From NCBI GenBank assembly GCA_023666975.1, contig JAMPAW010000070.1, positions 1-15,867 on the forward strand: DNA of 15,867 nt, read 5' to 3'. The notes below the pieces were generated by a model that did not search any database, was not told the DNA's origin, and saw only the letters and a list, made by a program, of their open reading frames with translations. Positions within the stretch are counted from its first letter, which is position 1. Every line of letters starts with the position of its first letter. Shown one piece after another: positions 1 through 4,958 of this stretch. A program made the position numbers and the translations under genes. Origin of the DNA: Clostridium sp. (GTDB taxonomy: Bacteria; Bacillota_A; Clostridia; Lachnospirales; Lachnospiraceae).

Positions 1-48
1 ATAAGCCCCACCAAAGCCGGACTTTAGAAAAGATATTCTTTTATCTAT

Positions 49-1302
49 TCATACGACTAGCTTAAGGCAGAGTTGACGGTACGCAGGACGCTTTGTCCTG
101 AACCAGAGCCTGACGCCTTCTTTCGCATACGACAGTATGCCGGAGATGCCTTTCGCTAACCGGTAATAGCAGAAATGGACTTTTTCTTTTATTGGGTTTG
201 CTTTCTGTATAATGGAAACCTTAAGAGCATTTGTCTCTGATTTCATGGATATATGAGCTAGAAATGCCATGCATAAGGTGATATAAAAATTTAATGCGTT
301 GATGGCAGCAAGTTTCCGAACTCGGAAATTTTCAAACTGGAATATCTGTTTTTTACAGCGGAAATATTCCTCAATGCGCCATCTGGAAAAGTATATTTTT
401 GCAACATTTATGACATCCTCTTTTGAACGGATTTCTTTATTTGTAGCAAGCATCATGGGATGTTCTGTAATCCCATAAACCAGTACCAGACATATATTTT
501 TTCTGGAAGCGGTAATCTGTACTTTGACGTGGGAAAGGTAAGCTTCATGTTCTTTTCCTTTGTAAAAGAGCCTCATTCTTATTTTGCCCTTCCTGCGATC
601 ACGAAGCTCCGTAGCCATCGTCCATTTATTATGGTAGAGAAGCTTGCGATTGGATTTAAGCCGGATCACATAATCCTGCCCTAATTCATCAAGTTTCCGG
701 AACATTTTGTTGTCATCATAGCCCCTGTCCATAATGAAGGTGGATTTTCCGAACCGTGCTGCGCCACGTTCCATTGCTGAGAAGGTAATGTCATTAATGG
801 ATGTAAAATTCTTTTCTTTCGAGGAATGAATTTGGGAGAAAATACTGACAGGATGATCGCTGGTCGTCAGGACACAGGCTTCCGTTACATGATAGCCTTT
901 TTCATAAACATTTTTAGTAGTTGTACTTTGAGAGCCATCCCTGACAAGTCCAAGAGCCTCAAATTTATAGCCATCTGGTTTTACCACATCGCTGTCGTCA
1001 ATGTGGATGACTGGTTCGGAAGGAACCCATTTGCGGACGGTAGTAAGATACGATTTCAAAGCTTTTTTGGGAACCCCTTTATTCAGATGTCTGGTAAGGC
1101 GTTCTACTGAATTGACCTTTTTGGAAACTTCATGAAGCTGATCCACGATATCGGTTAAAAGGCAACTGCCAGAAGCGAGCATGCCATAGGTCATATCCGC
1201 AGTAAACTTTCTGTCCGGTTTGGAAAGATGCTTGGAAATTTTATTTGAGAAAGTTAAAATTTCCCGTTTCATTTTATAAGTATTTGATGTAAAATTAAGC
1301 AT
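49..1302 (-). CDS. IS4-family DDE transposase
   Basis: This 417-aa protein catalyses cut-and-paste transposition of its element through an RNase H-fold DDE active site. Visible motifs are a first acidic pair at D102/D103 in a HIDDSD context, a second acidic residue at D192 in IMDRGYDD, and the IS4 signature Y304-x2-R307-x3-E311-x6-K318 with exact spacing. The glutamate of that signature is the third catalytic acid. The length is normal for the family and the frame is intact, so the gene may be active. The start is the minus-strand ATG at 1302, preceded by AAAGG. The first bases of the coding region lie in a long inverted repeat that can block translation from outside transcripts. It is transcribed away from the rest of the window. 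Confidence 0.93.
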   Translation of the reverse strand: MLNFTSNTYKMKREILTFSNKISKHLSKPDRKFTADMTYGMLASGSCLLTDIVDQLHEVSKKVNSVERLTRHLNKGVPKKALKSYLTTVRKWVPSEPVIHIDDSDVVKPDGYKFEALGLVRDGSQSTTTKNVYEKGYHVTEACVLTTSDHPVSIFSQIHSSKEKNFTSINDITFSAMERGAARFGKSTFIMDRGYDDNKMFRKLDELGQDYVIRLKSNRKLLYHNKWTMATELRDRRKGKIRMRLFYKGKEHEAYLSHVKVQITASRKNICLVLVYGITEHPMMLATNKEIRSKEDVINVAKIYFSRWRIEEYFRCKKQIFQFENFRVRKLAAINALNFYITLCMAFLAHISMKSETNALKVSIIQKANPIKEKVHFCYYRLAKGISGILSYAKEGVRLWFRTKRPAYRQLCLKLVV

Positions 1303-1384
1303 AAGGAATCGCCTTTCTTTATTGTTTAGTGTGAAATGAGTTTCGCAGCTTAATTTTACTACAAATGGAAAGAAGATTCCTTAT
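1301..1384. repeat. Inverted repeat over the transposase start
   Basis: A perfect 10-bp inverted repeat pairs 1301-1310 (ATAAGGAATC) with 1375-1384 (GATTCCTTAT). The neighbouring TTCTTT/AAAGAA can extend the stem. One arm covers two bases of the transposase start codon and lies against its ribosome site. IS10 and IS50 use such structures to stop translation from transcripts entering from flanking DNA; that role here is inferred. Confidence 0.55.
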
Positions 1385-1406
1385 TTTTTGGTCATTTTTT
1401 GAAAGT

Positions 1407-1448
1407 TGTGGATAATAGTCTGGTACGAATCAAGGAAGTGTGGATAAT
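1407..1448 (-). promoter_or_regulatory. Two perfect DnaA boxes
   Basis: TGTGGATAA, the complement of the consensus DnaA box TTATCCACA, occurs at 1407-1415 and again at 1439-1447. Both have the same orientation and lie 32 bp apart, about three helical turns. They sit in the gene-free stretch between the IS element and the first toxin promoter. DnaA binding is inferred from sequence alone. Confidence 0.5.
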
Positions 1449-1476
1449 TATGCGGAAACTCAAGGTGCTATATGAG

Positions 1477-1505
1477 TTGTCAGGACGAAAAGAAAGTGTT
1501 ACAAT
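1477..1505 (+). promoter_or_regulatory. Promoter of toxin copy 1
   Basis: The -35 TTGTCA (1477-1482) and -10 TACAAT (1500-1505) are separated by 17 bp, which puts the mRNA start near 1512. In copy 2 the -10 is identical and the -35 is TTTTCA at the same spacing, although the DNA around the -35 is otherwise unrelated. This supports a real promoter at the repeat boundary. Confidence 0.6.
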
Positions 1506-1542
1506 TATCATTATGGAGCAATCGTGTTACAGGGTGCGTTGA

Positions 1543-1563
1543 CCTCATTCCAAAAGAATGGGG
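1543..1563 (+). promoter_or_regulatory. Hairpin sequestering the toxin ribosome site, copy 1
   Basis: CCTCATTC (1543-1550) pairs with GAATGGGG (1556-1563) through 8 bp with one G-U and a CAAAA loop. The 3' arm contains most of the toxin ribosome site (GGGGTGAT, 1561-1568). Type I toxin mRNAs often hide the ribosome site in this way to delay translation. Confidence 0.6.
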
Positions 1564-1572
1564 GTGATGCCT

Positions 1573-1689
1573 ATGAAGAAGAACCGCAAAAAGAAGAACA
1601 GGGAAACCCTGTTCACTTTTCAAGACCTTATAGGTTTTGGCATGTTCATCTTGGCATTGCTTACATTCGTTTTCGCGTTTTGTAAGTAA
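1573..1689 (+). CDS. Holin-like type I toxin peptide, copy 1
   Basis: This 38-aa peptide has a strongly basic N-terminus (eight Lys/Arg among residues 2-10), then TLFTFQDL, then one hydrophobic helix at about residues 19-36, ending in Cys-Lys. The short FQDLIGFGMFILALLTF pattern is that of the putative holin-like toxin family (related in style to TxpA/BsrG peptides), which damage the cell's own membrane. The start ATG 1573 is chosen because GGGGTGAT (1561-1568) is at proper distance; the in-frame ATG at 1567 is too close. It is set between its own promoter and terminator, with an antisense RNA facing it downstream. The basic leader is longer than usual for these peptides. Family assignment is by recognition of the pattern; toxicity is inferred. 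Confidence 0.75.
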   Translation: MKKNRKKKNRETLFTFQDLIGFGMFILALLTFVFAFCK

Positions 1690-1700
1690 TCCTACATAGC

Positions 1701-1783
1701 AAAACCACCCTGATACTTTGGTCGGTGTTCGGGTGGCATTGCTGCTTATATCCGGTCAACCCCTTGTGGGCGGTTGTTCCTTT
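1701..1783 (-). ncRNA. Predicted antisense RNA antitoxin, copy 1
   Basis: A minus-strand promoter (TTGAAT at 1812-1817 and TATAGT at 1789-1794, 17-bp spacer) would start an RNA near 1783. The RNA would end at a CCACCC/GGGTGG hairpin (1705-1736), followed on that strand by TTTT (1704-1701). The predicted RNA is about 83 nt and pairs fully with the 3' untranslated end of the toxin mRNA without reaching the coding region. This is the arrangement of txpA/RatA-type pairs. It would carry a 5' hairpin (complement of 1757-1776) shared with copy 2 and a middle and terminator loop that differ from copy 2. Confidence 0.6.
1705..1736 (-). terminator. Terminator of antisense RNA, copy 1
   Basis: CCACCC (1705-1710) and GGGTGG (1731-1736) form a 6-bp GC-rich stem. 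On the minus strand it is followed by TTTT, but on the plus strand no T-run follows. It therefore suits the antisense RNA rather than the toxin mRNA. The stem is kept in copy 2 although the loop has changed. Confidence 0.5.
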
Positions 1784-1786
1784 TCT
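1757..1786 (+). terminator. Terminator of toxin mRNA, copy 1
   Basis: CAACC (1757-1761) pairs with GGTTG (1772-1776) and two further C-G pairs form with a one-base bulge. T-rich TTCCTTTTCT follows. The toxin mRNA would then be about 275 nt and cover the whole antisense RNA. Confidence 0.5.
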
Positions 1787-1788
1787 AT

Positions 1789-1817
1789 ACTATAACATAG
1801 TTCGTGGATTTATTCAA
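1789..1817 (-). promoter_or_regulatory. Promoter of antisense RNA, copy 1
   Basis: On the minus strand, the -35 TTGAAT (plus 1812-1817) and -10 TATAGT (plus 1789-1794) have a 17-bp spacer. The same boxes and spacing recur in copy 2 at 4206-4234. Confidence 0.6.
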
Positions 1818-1874
1818 GCATCAAAGAAAAAAAGTCAGAAAAAAGCGTTGACACAAACACCGCAATCTCGTTGC

Positions 1875-1903
1875 TTTACAACGATTATCAGAAATGTTAT
1901 AAT
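1875..1903 (+). promoter_or_regulatory. Promoter of the carbonic anhydrase gene
   Basis: TTTACA (1875-1880), a 17-bp spacer and a perfect TATAAT (1898-1903) precede the gene by about 80 bases. The inverted repeat AATTCC/GGAATT (1901-1906, 1916-1921) overlaps the -10 and probable start point, where a repressor could bind. The promoter lies just outside the toxin repeat, so the gene probably has its own transcription. Confidence 0.65.
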
Positions 1904-1989
1904 TCCTAAATGTAGGGAATTGCAAAATGGAAGTTACGAAAACTTAAGTTTTGCACATCTCTATTTAATAACAAAGGAGGTTTTTTATT

Positions 1990-2559
1990 ATGTCTGATCA
2001 TGTAAAGGCGGCAGGTCTTCCGGCGGAGGAGGCACTGTTGAAGCTGCAGCAGGGAAATGCGAAGTATTTGGAAGCATCGGTATGTGAGGGAGATATTTCG
2101 CCGAAGATTCGTAAAGATACTTGTGAAAACGGCCAATATCCCTATGCGATTGTCATCACCTGTTCGGATTCCCGTGTGATACCGGAGAGTATTTTCTCTG
2201 CAGGTATCGGGGAATTGTTTGTGATCCGTGTTGCAGGCAATGTTATCAATGATTTTCAGTTAGGCAGTGTCGAGTATGCTGCCGATCATCTTGGCTCCAA
2301 TCTTGTTGTTGTCCTTGGACATACACATTGCGGTGCGGTGGGTGCTGCGATTGGCGGAGGCGCTGACGGCTACATAAAAGCGCTTACCCAGGAGATTAAG
2401 CTGGCAATTGGTGACGAAAAAGATGATTACAAAGCCTGCTGTCTGAATGTCGAGAACAGCAAAAAGAAGATTGAGGATAATCTGAAACTTCCGAATGCCA
2501 AAGTGGTTGGTGCTATTTATGACATTGAGAGTGGCAAGGTGGAGTTTATGGAAAACTGA
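1990..2559 (+). CDS. Beta-class carbonic anhydrase
   Basis: This cytoplasmic zinc enzyme interconverts CO2 and bicarbonate. The 189-aa protein has the beta-class ligands in order: C58 in CSDSR with the partner D60-R62, then H111 and C114 in HTHCG. The VAGNV segment (81-85) after the first motif is also typical. The length is usual for the compact bacterial form. The start ATG 1990 has AAAGGAGG ending at 1980, nine bases away. It has its own promoter and a strong terminator directly downstream, so it is a single-gene unit. Bicarbonate feeds carbamoyl phosphate synthesis, which supplies the carbamoyltransferases 11 kb away, but nothing in the sequence links them. Confidence 0.93.
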   Translation: MSDHVKAAGLPAEEALLKLQQGNAKYLEASVCEGDISPKIRKDTCENGQYPYAIVITCSDSRVIPESIFSAGIGELFVIRVAGNVINDFQLGSVEYAADHLGSNLVVVLGHTHCGAVGAAIGGGADGYIKALTQEIKLAIGDEKDDYKACCLNVENSKKKIEDNLKLPNAKVVGAIYDIESGKVEFMEN

Positions 2560-2584
2560 TGTCATGAACCTGCAAAGGGAGAAG

Positions 2585-2617
2585 ACTGCTCTCAGGATAT
2601 GCTGGGGGCAGTTTTTT
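2585..2617 (+). terminator. Rho-independent terminator after carbonic anhydrase
   Basis: An 11-bp stem (2585-2595 with 2602-2612, two G-T pairs) closes a six-base loop GATATG. It is followed by six T (2612-2617). Confidence 0.85.
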
Positions 2618-2825
2618 GCTGTTACTCATACAATAGCATTGGCGAAAAATGCAATGATTTCATTATTGGCATTTTCCAGTAAAAAAATGAACCAGATGAT
2701 GGAGTGCATTGCAGGTGACCGAATTGGAAAAAGGGCTGCAGCCGCCGGTCTGGTGTTTTTTATATGTGCCAGTGTATGGTTTCGTTATCTTTAATTTTCA
2801 GGAGAATCGGAATGGAGAAATGAAC

Positions 2826-3434
2826 ATGCAAAATCATGTCTTATACCACAGGAAAAAGAATATCGTGTACGTTTACCATAGAGACACTTTGCAGGCATAT
2901 CCCATGCACACCCATGCGGAGCATATCACGTTTTGTTATGTTGTGGAGGGTGCGGTCCGCATTGTCTTTGACGGTCGGGAATGCCGGTATCACGCAGGCA
3001 GGTATTTTTGTATCATGCCGGATATCCGCCATGCAGTGGAGCCGGAGGGGGATACGGCTTACTCTATGCTAAGTGTTTGTATGCCGGCTTTTCAAGAGCC
3101 GGATAAGCCGGAGCATGAAACCAGCGATTTAAAGAGGTTAAAGCAAATCATTTTAAGGGAACCGGAGAGCGCTTTTTTGATTGAGGATATGGCAAAGCAA
3201 ATCAGGATAAGCCCATATCATATGATACGGAAGTTTAAAGCGGCTTGCGGCTTGACACCGCATCAGTTTCAGATCCAGTGCAGGATTCGGAAAGCACAGA
3301 TTTTATTGGAAGAGGGCAAAAGCGTGACCGAAGCGGCTTATGCCACAGGGTTTTGTGACCAAAGCCACTTTGATCGGTGCTTCCGCAAAATCGTCCAGCT
3401 TACGCCGAGTGCGTATAAGCAGGCATTAACATAA
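2826..3434 (+). CDS. AraC-family regulator with cupin sensor domain
   Basis: This 202-aa transcription regulator has an N-terminal cupin-like sensor (about residues 15-90, with YPMHTHAEHITFCYVVEG and a later PDIRHAVEP strand) and a C-terminal AraC double helix-turn-helix (about 105-200). The C-terminal part includes IEDMAKQIRISPYHMIRKFK, then VTEAAYATGFCDQSHFDRCFRK and LTPSAYK. The ligand is unknown. The ATG at 2826 is chosen because GGAG (2814-2817) lies eight bases before it. An in-frame ATG at 2820 and upstream in-frame codons to 2709 are possible, but the extra N-terminal residues do not look like a cupin. It converges on the next gene with a 9-bp overlap of the 3' ends. The neighbouring cupin protein may be its target, by analogy only. 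Confidence 0.85.
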   Translation: MQNHVLYHRKKNIVYVYHRDTLQAYPMHTHAEHITFCYVVEGAVRIVFDGRECRYHAGRYFCIMPDIRHAVEPEGDTAYSMLSVCMPAFQEPDKPEHETSDLKRLKQIILREPESAFLIEDMAKQIRISPYHMIRKFKAACGLTPHQFQIQCRIRKAQILLEEGKSVTEAAYATGFCDQSHFDRCFRKIVQLTPSAYKQALT

Positions 3435-3815
3435 TGCCGGCATAAATTTTGCAAATAGGTAAAGCCCGTCATCACCTGCGCTGACCTCATGCGGAATGCC
3501 AGCGGGCATAAGGGAAATGGTTCCGGGTTCATAAGAAATGTCCGCACCGTCGTTGATGCACACGCCGGAACCGGCAATCACTTCATGCGTTTCCAATTGT
3601 GTTTCGTGAATATGATTTTTGATGCTTTTGTGTGGGGCAATGCGGACAAGATGGTAACTGAATTGTCCGTTTGTGTCTTTGCCCGTGATGATGTGTTTCA
3701 ATTCTACCCCTTCAAAAGTGGGATGCTTTGCCCAGTCAATCGTTGCAAATTCTACGGATTTTGCCGGCAATTTCAGGGAGCCGTTGTTAAATGCCTCAAA
3801 TACATGGTTCTTCAT
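3426..3815 (-). CDS. Small single-domain cupin protein
   Basis: This 129-aa protein is a conserved beta-barrel of the cupin_2 type. The metal-binding pattern is visible: HIHETQLETHEV supplies HxH and a following Glu/His, and PAGIPHEV supplies the second-motif His. Such stand-alone cupins bind small molecules or metals; the substrate cannot be told here. The minus-strand start at 3815 has AAGGAG at good distance. A TATAAT -10 lies upstream on the same strand with no good -35, as often seen at activator-dependent promoters. It converges with the AraC regulator, which fits regulation by that neighbour. Confidence 0.8.
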   Translation of the reverse strand: MKNHVFEAFNNGSLKLPAKSVEFATIDWAKHPTFEGVELKHIITGKDTNGQFSYHLVRIAPHKSIKNHIHETQLETHEVIAGSGVCINDGADISYEPGTISLMPAGIPHEVSAGDDGLYLFAKFMPALC

Positions 3816-3847
3816 ATCATTTTCTCTCCTTTGTTTGTGATAAGTGT

Positions 3848-3853
3848 ATTATA
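3848..3853 (-). promoter_or_regulatory. -10 box of the cupin gene
   Basis: A perfect TATAAT on the minus strand lies about 33 bases before the cupin start. No TTGACA-like element is found at 16-18 bp; the region upstream is C-rich. It may need an activator such as the adjacent AraC protein. Confidence 0.4.
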
Positions 3854-3892
3854 GGAGGTTTGGTGGGGAAAGGCTTGGATAAAATTGCGGTC

Positions 3893-3921
3893 TTTTCAGA
3901 ACCCAAAGAACGTGTTACAAT
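3893..3921 (+). promoter_or_regulatory. Promoter of toxin copy 2
   Basis: TTTTCA (3893-3898), a 17-bp spacer and TACAAT (3916-3921). The -35 is one base poorer than in copy 1, so this copy may be transcribed less. Confidence 0.5.
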
Positions 3922-3957
3922 TATCGTATGGAGCAATCGTGTTACAGGGTGCGTTGA

Positions 3958-3978
3958 CCTCATTCCAAAAGAATGGGG
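3958..3978 (+). promoter_or_regulatory. Hairpin sequestering the toxin ribosome site, copy 2
   Basis: The same 8-bp stem and CAAAA loop as in copy 1 mask the GGGGTGAT ribosome site of the second toxin gene. Confidence 0.6.
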
Positions 3979-3987
3979 GTGATGCCT

Positions 3988-4104
3988 ATGAAGAAGAACC
4001 GCAAAAAGAAGAACAGGGAAACCCTGTTCACTTTTCAAGACCTTATAGGTTTTGGCATGTTCATCTTGGCATTGCTTACATTCGTTTTCGCGTTTTGTAA
4101 GTAA
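3988..4104 (+). CDS. Holin-like type I toxin peptide, copy 2
   Basis: A 38-aa peptide identical to the one encoded at 1573-1689: a basic leader of Lys/Arg/Asn, then FTFQDL and one membrane helix, ending in FCK. The nucleotide sequence of the gene is also unchanged, which suggests recent duplication or selection for the exact RNA. The start at 3988 is set by GGGGTGAT at 3976-3983. It is preceded by its own promoter and followed by a terminator and a facing antisense RNA. Function as a membrane-active toxin is inferred from family resemblance and layout. Confidence 0.75.
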   Translation: MKKNRKKKNRETLFTFQDLIGFGMFILALLTFVFAFCK

Positions 4105-4115
4105 TCCTACATAGC

Positions 4116-4199
4116 AAAACCACCCTGATACTTTGACCGGTAAAGGGTGGTATGCTAACCTATATCTTGAGTCAACCCCTTGTGGGCGGTTGCTCCTTT
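4116..4199 (-). ncRNA. Predicted antisense RNA antitoxin, copy 2
   Basis: A minus-strand promoter at 4206-4234 would start an RNA near 4199. It would end at the CCACCC/GGGTGG hairpin (4120-4150), which is followed on that strand by TTTT (4119-4116). The predicted RNA is about 84 nt and lies entirely within the 3' untranslated region of toxin mRNA 2. Its middle part (4136-4170) has little in common with copy 1, so it may not pair well with toxin mRNA 1. Confidence 0.6.
4120..4150 (-). terminator. Terminator of antisense RNA, copy 2
   Basis: The CCACCC (4120-4125) and GGGTGG (4145-4150) stem is kept from copy 1 around a different loop, and TTTT follows on the minus strand. Confidence 0.5.
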
Positions 4200-4202
4200 T
4201 CT
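4173..4202 (+). terminator. Terminator of toxin mRNA, copy 2
   Basis: CAACC (4173-4177) pairs with GGTTG (4188-4192), with inner C-G pairs and a bulge. CTCCTTTTCT follows. Confidence 0.5.
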
Positions 4203-4205
4203 ATA

Positions 4206-4234
4206 ACTATAACATAGTTCGTGGATTTATTCAA
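4206..4234 (-). promoter_or_regulatory. Promoter of antisense RNA, copy 2
   Basis: On the minus strand, TTGAAT (plus 4229-4234), a 17-bp spacer and TATAGT (plus 4206-4211), as in copy 1. Confidence 0.6.
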
Positions 4235-4351
4235 GCATTACAGAAAAAAGTGTTGACATAAGCAAGCATGAAGGAAAAGCATGTGGATTTTTTGAAACAA
4301 TGTGGAGAAGCAGGGCTGTTTTGTTCAAACAGACGGTAGAGGGGTGATATA

Positions 4352-4894
4352 TTGGAGTGTGAAATTCGTAAATGGAGACTGACGGATGCGGCGAATCTGG
4401 CAAAACTGCTGAACAATAAAAATATTCTGGACAATTTAAGGGATGGGCTGCCATATCCATACACGGTAAAGGATGCAGAAGAATTTATTACAGCAATGCT
4501 TTCGGCAGATGATACGAAAACGTTTCCATTTGCCATTACTGCCGGCGGGCAGGTAATTGGAAGTATCGGTGTGTTCCGGTGTGAGAATATTCATTTTCGG
4601 ACGGCAGAAATGGGTTATTATATCGGGGAGCCGTATTGGGGAAAGGGATTTGGCACCAGTGCGGTAGAACAAGTTTGCAGCTACATTTTCCGGCATACCG
4701 ATATTATCCGCATATTTGCGGAGCCGTTTGCGGAAAATGCGGCATCCTGCCGGGTGCTGGAAAAAGCGGGTTTCCATTTGGAAGGGATTTTGCAAAGCAA
4801 TGCCGTGAAGAATGGACGGATACGGGATATGAAAATGTATTCACGGATAAAGACTGCTGAGGGTGGACAAAGACCTACAGAAGAACAGCTTTAA
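4352..4894 (+). CDS. GNAT acetyltransferase, RimJ/RimL type
   Basis: This 180-aa cytoplasmic enzyme is predicted to move an acetyl group from acetyl-CoA to an amine of a small molecule or protein N-terminus. The RimJ/RimL-like order is clear: N-terminal IRKWRLTDAANLAKLLNN, then MGYYIGEPYWGKGFGTSAV carrying the acetyl-CoA-binding GKGFGT loop, then NAASCRVLEKAGFHLEG near the C-terminus. Substrate unknown. The start is TTG 4352, supported by AGGGGTGAT ending at 4348. Downstream of copy 2 of the toxin cassette, it has no clear promoter of its own. The last dozen residues (after about RIKTAEGG) look foreign to the family, and the stop codon lies inside a 46-bp repeat, so the original C-terminus may have been replaced. 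Confidence 0.85.
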   Translation: MECEIRKWRLTDAANLAKLLNNKNILDNLRDGLPYPYTVKDAEEFITAMLSADDTKTFPFAITAGGQVIGSIGVFRCENIHFRTAEMGYYIGEPYWGKGFGTSAVEQVCSYIFRHTDIIRIFAEPFAENAASCRVLEKAGFHLEGILQSNAVKNGRIRDMKMYSRIKTAEGGQRPTEEQL

Positions 4895-4934
4895 GAGTGC
4901 TGTTGTTCAGAGAAACCGTAAGAAAAAAGCTTAA
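4889..4934 (+). repeat. 46-bp direct repeat, copy A
   Basis: A perfect match to 7074-7119, starting CTTTAAGAGTGC and ending AAAGCTTAA. It contains the stop codon of the GNAT gene. In another frame it encodes the same Lys/Arg-rich C-terminus as copy B (FKSAVVQRNRKKKA). Confidence 0.9.
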
Positions 4935-4958
4935 TTTCTATTATGGAGGAGATATAAT

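Larger units (their letters stand above)
1..1400 (-). mobile_element. IS4-type insertion sequence (ends not resolved)
   Basis: The element consists of one transposase gene on the minus strand plus its upstream control region. Non-coding sequence upstream of the transposase runs to about 1400, where the AT-rich run ends. I could not find a convincing terminal inverted repeat pair or a target duplication. The sequence around 16-35 and the complement of about 1390-1410 share only a loose ACTTT..AAAA pattern. The left end may lie outside the window, so both boundaries are approximate. Confidence 0.6.
1496..1853 (+). repeat. Long direct repeat, copy 1 (toxin-antitoxin cassette)
   Basis: This 358-bp unit matches 3912-4258. 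About 209 bases, from the mRNA start through the toxin gene into the 3' untranslated region (1512-1720), look identical by eye. A 34-base block (1721-1754) is then different, and similarity resumes through the toxin terminator and the antisense promoter. Both copies end in GTTGACA. They are directly oriented, with starts about 2.4 kb apart. Confidence 0.9.
3912..4258 (+). repeat. Long direct repeat, copy 2 (toxin-antitoxin cassette)
   Basis: This 347-bp unit matches 1496-1853. It differs from copy 1 by a one-base indel beside the -10, by a replaced 35-base block (4136-4170), by a few substitutions, and by a shorter A-rich stretch before the terminal GTTGACA. The promoter, toxin and antisense parts are all retained. 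Confidence 0.9.

Noticed and set aside
1..1410. Terminal inverted repeats of the IS element
   Set aside because: Only a loose ACTTT..AAAA similarity was found and no target duplication could be matched.
1725..1997. A 90-codon plus-strand frame across the toxin terminator and carbonic anhydrase promoter
   Set aside because: It runs through the antisense unit and a strong promoter, has no ribosome site and no protein-like composition.
2260..2565. Long minus-strand frames opposite carbonic anhydrase, uvrA, the MBL gene and others
   Set aside because: They lie opposite well-supported genes, lack ribosome sites and have compositions typical of reverse-strand shadows.
2646..2754. Inverted repeats AAAATGC/GCATTTT (2646-2652, 2669-2675) and ACCAGA/TCTGGT (2691-2696, 2749-2754) followed by T-rich DNA, before the AraC gene
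   Set aside because: The second stem has a loop of over 50 bases and competes with GACCG/CGGTC; it could be an attenuator, but the pairing is too weak to call.
4953..4958. TATAAT immediately before the MBL gene start
   Set aside because: It ends right at the ATG, so it would leave no leader; it is the AT-rich spacer between ribosome site and start.
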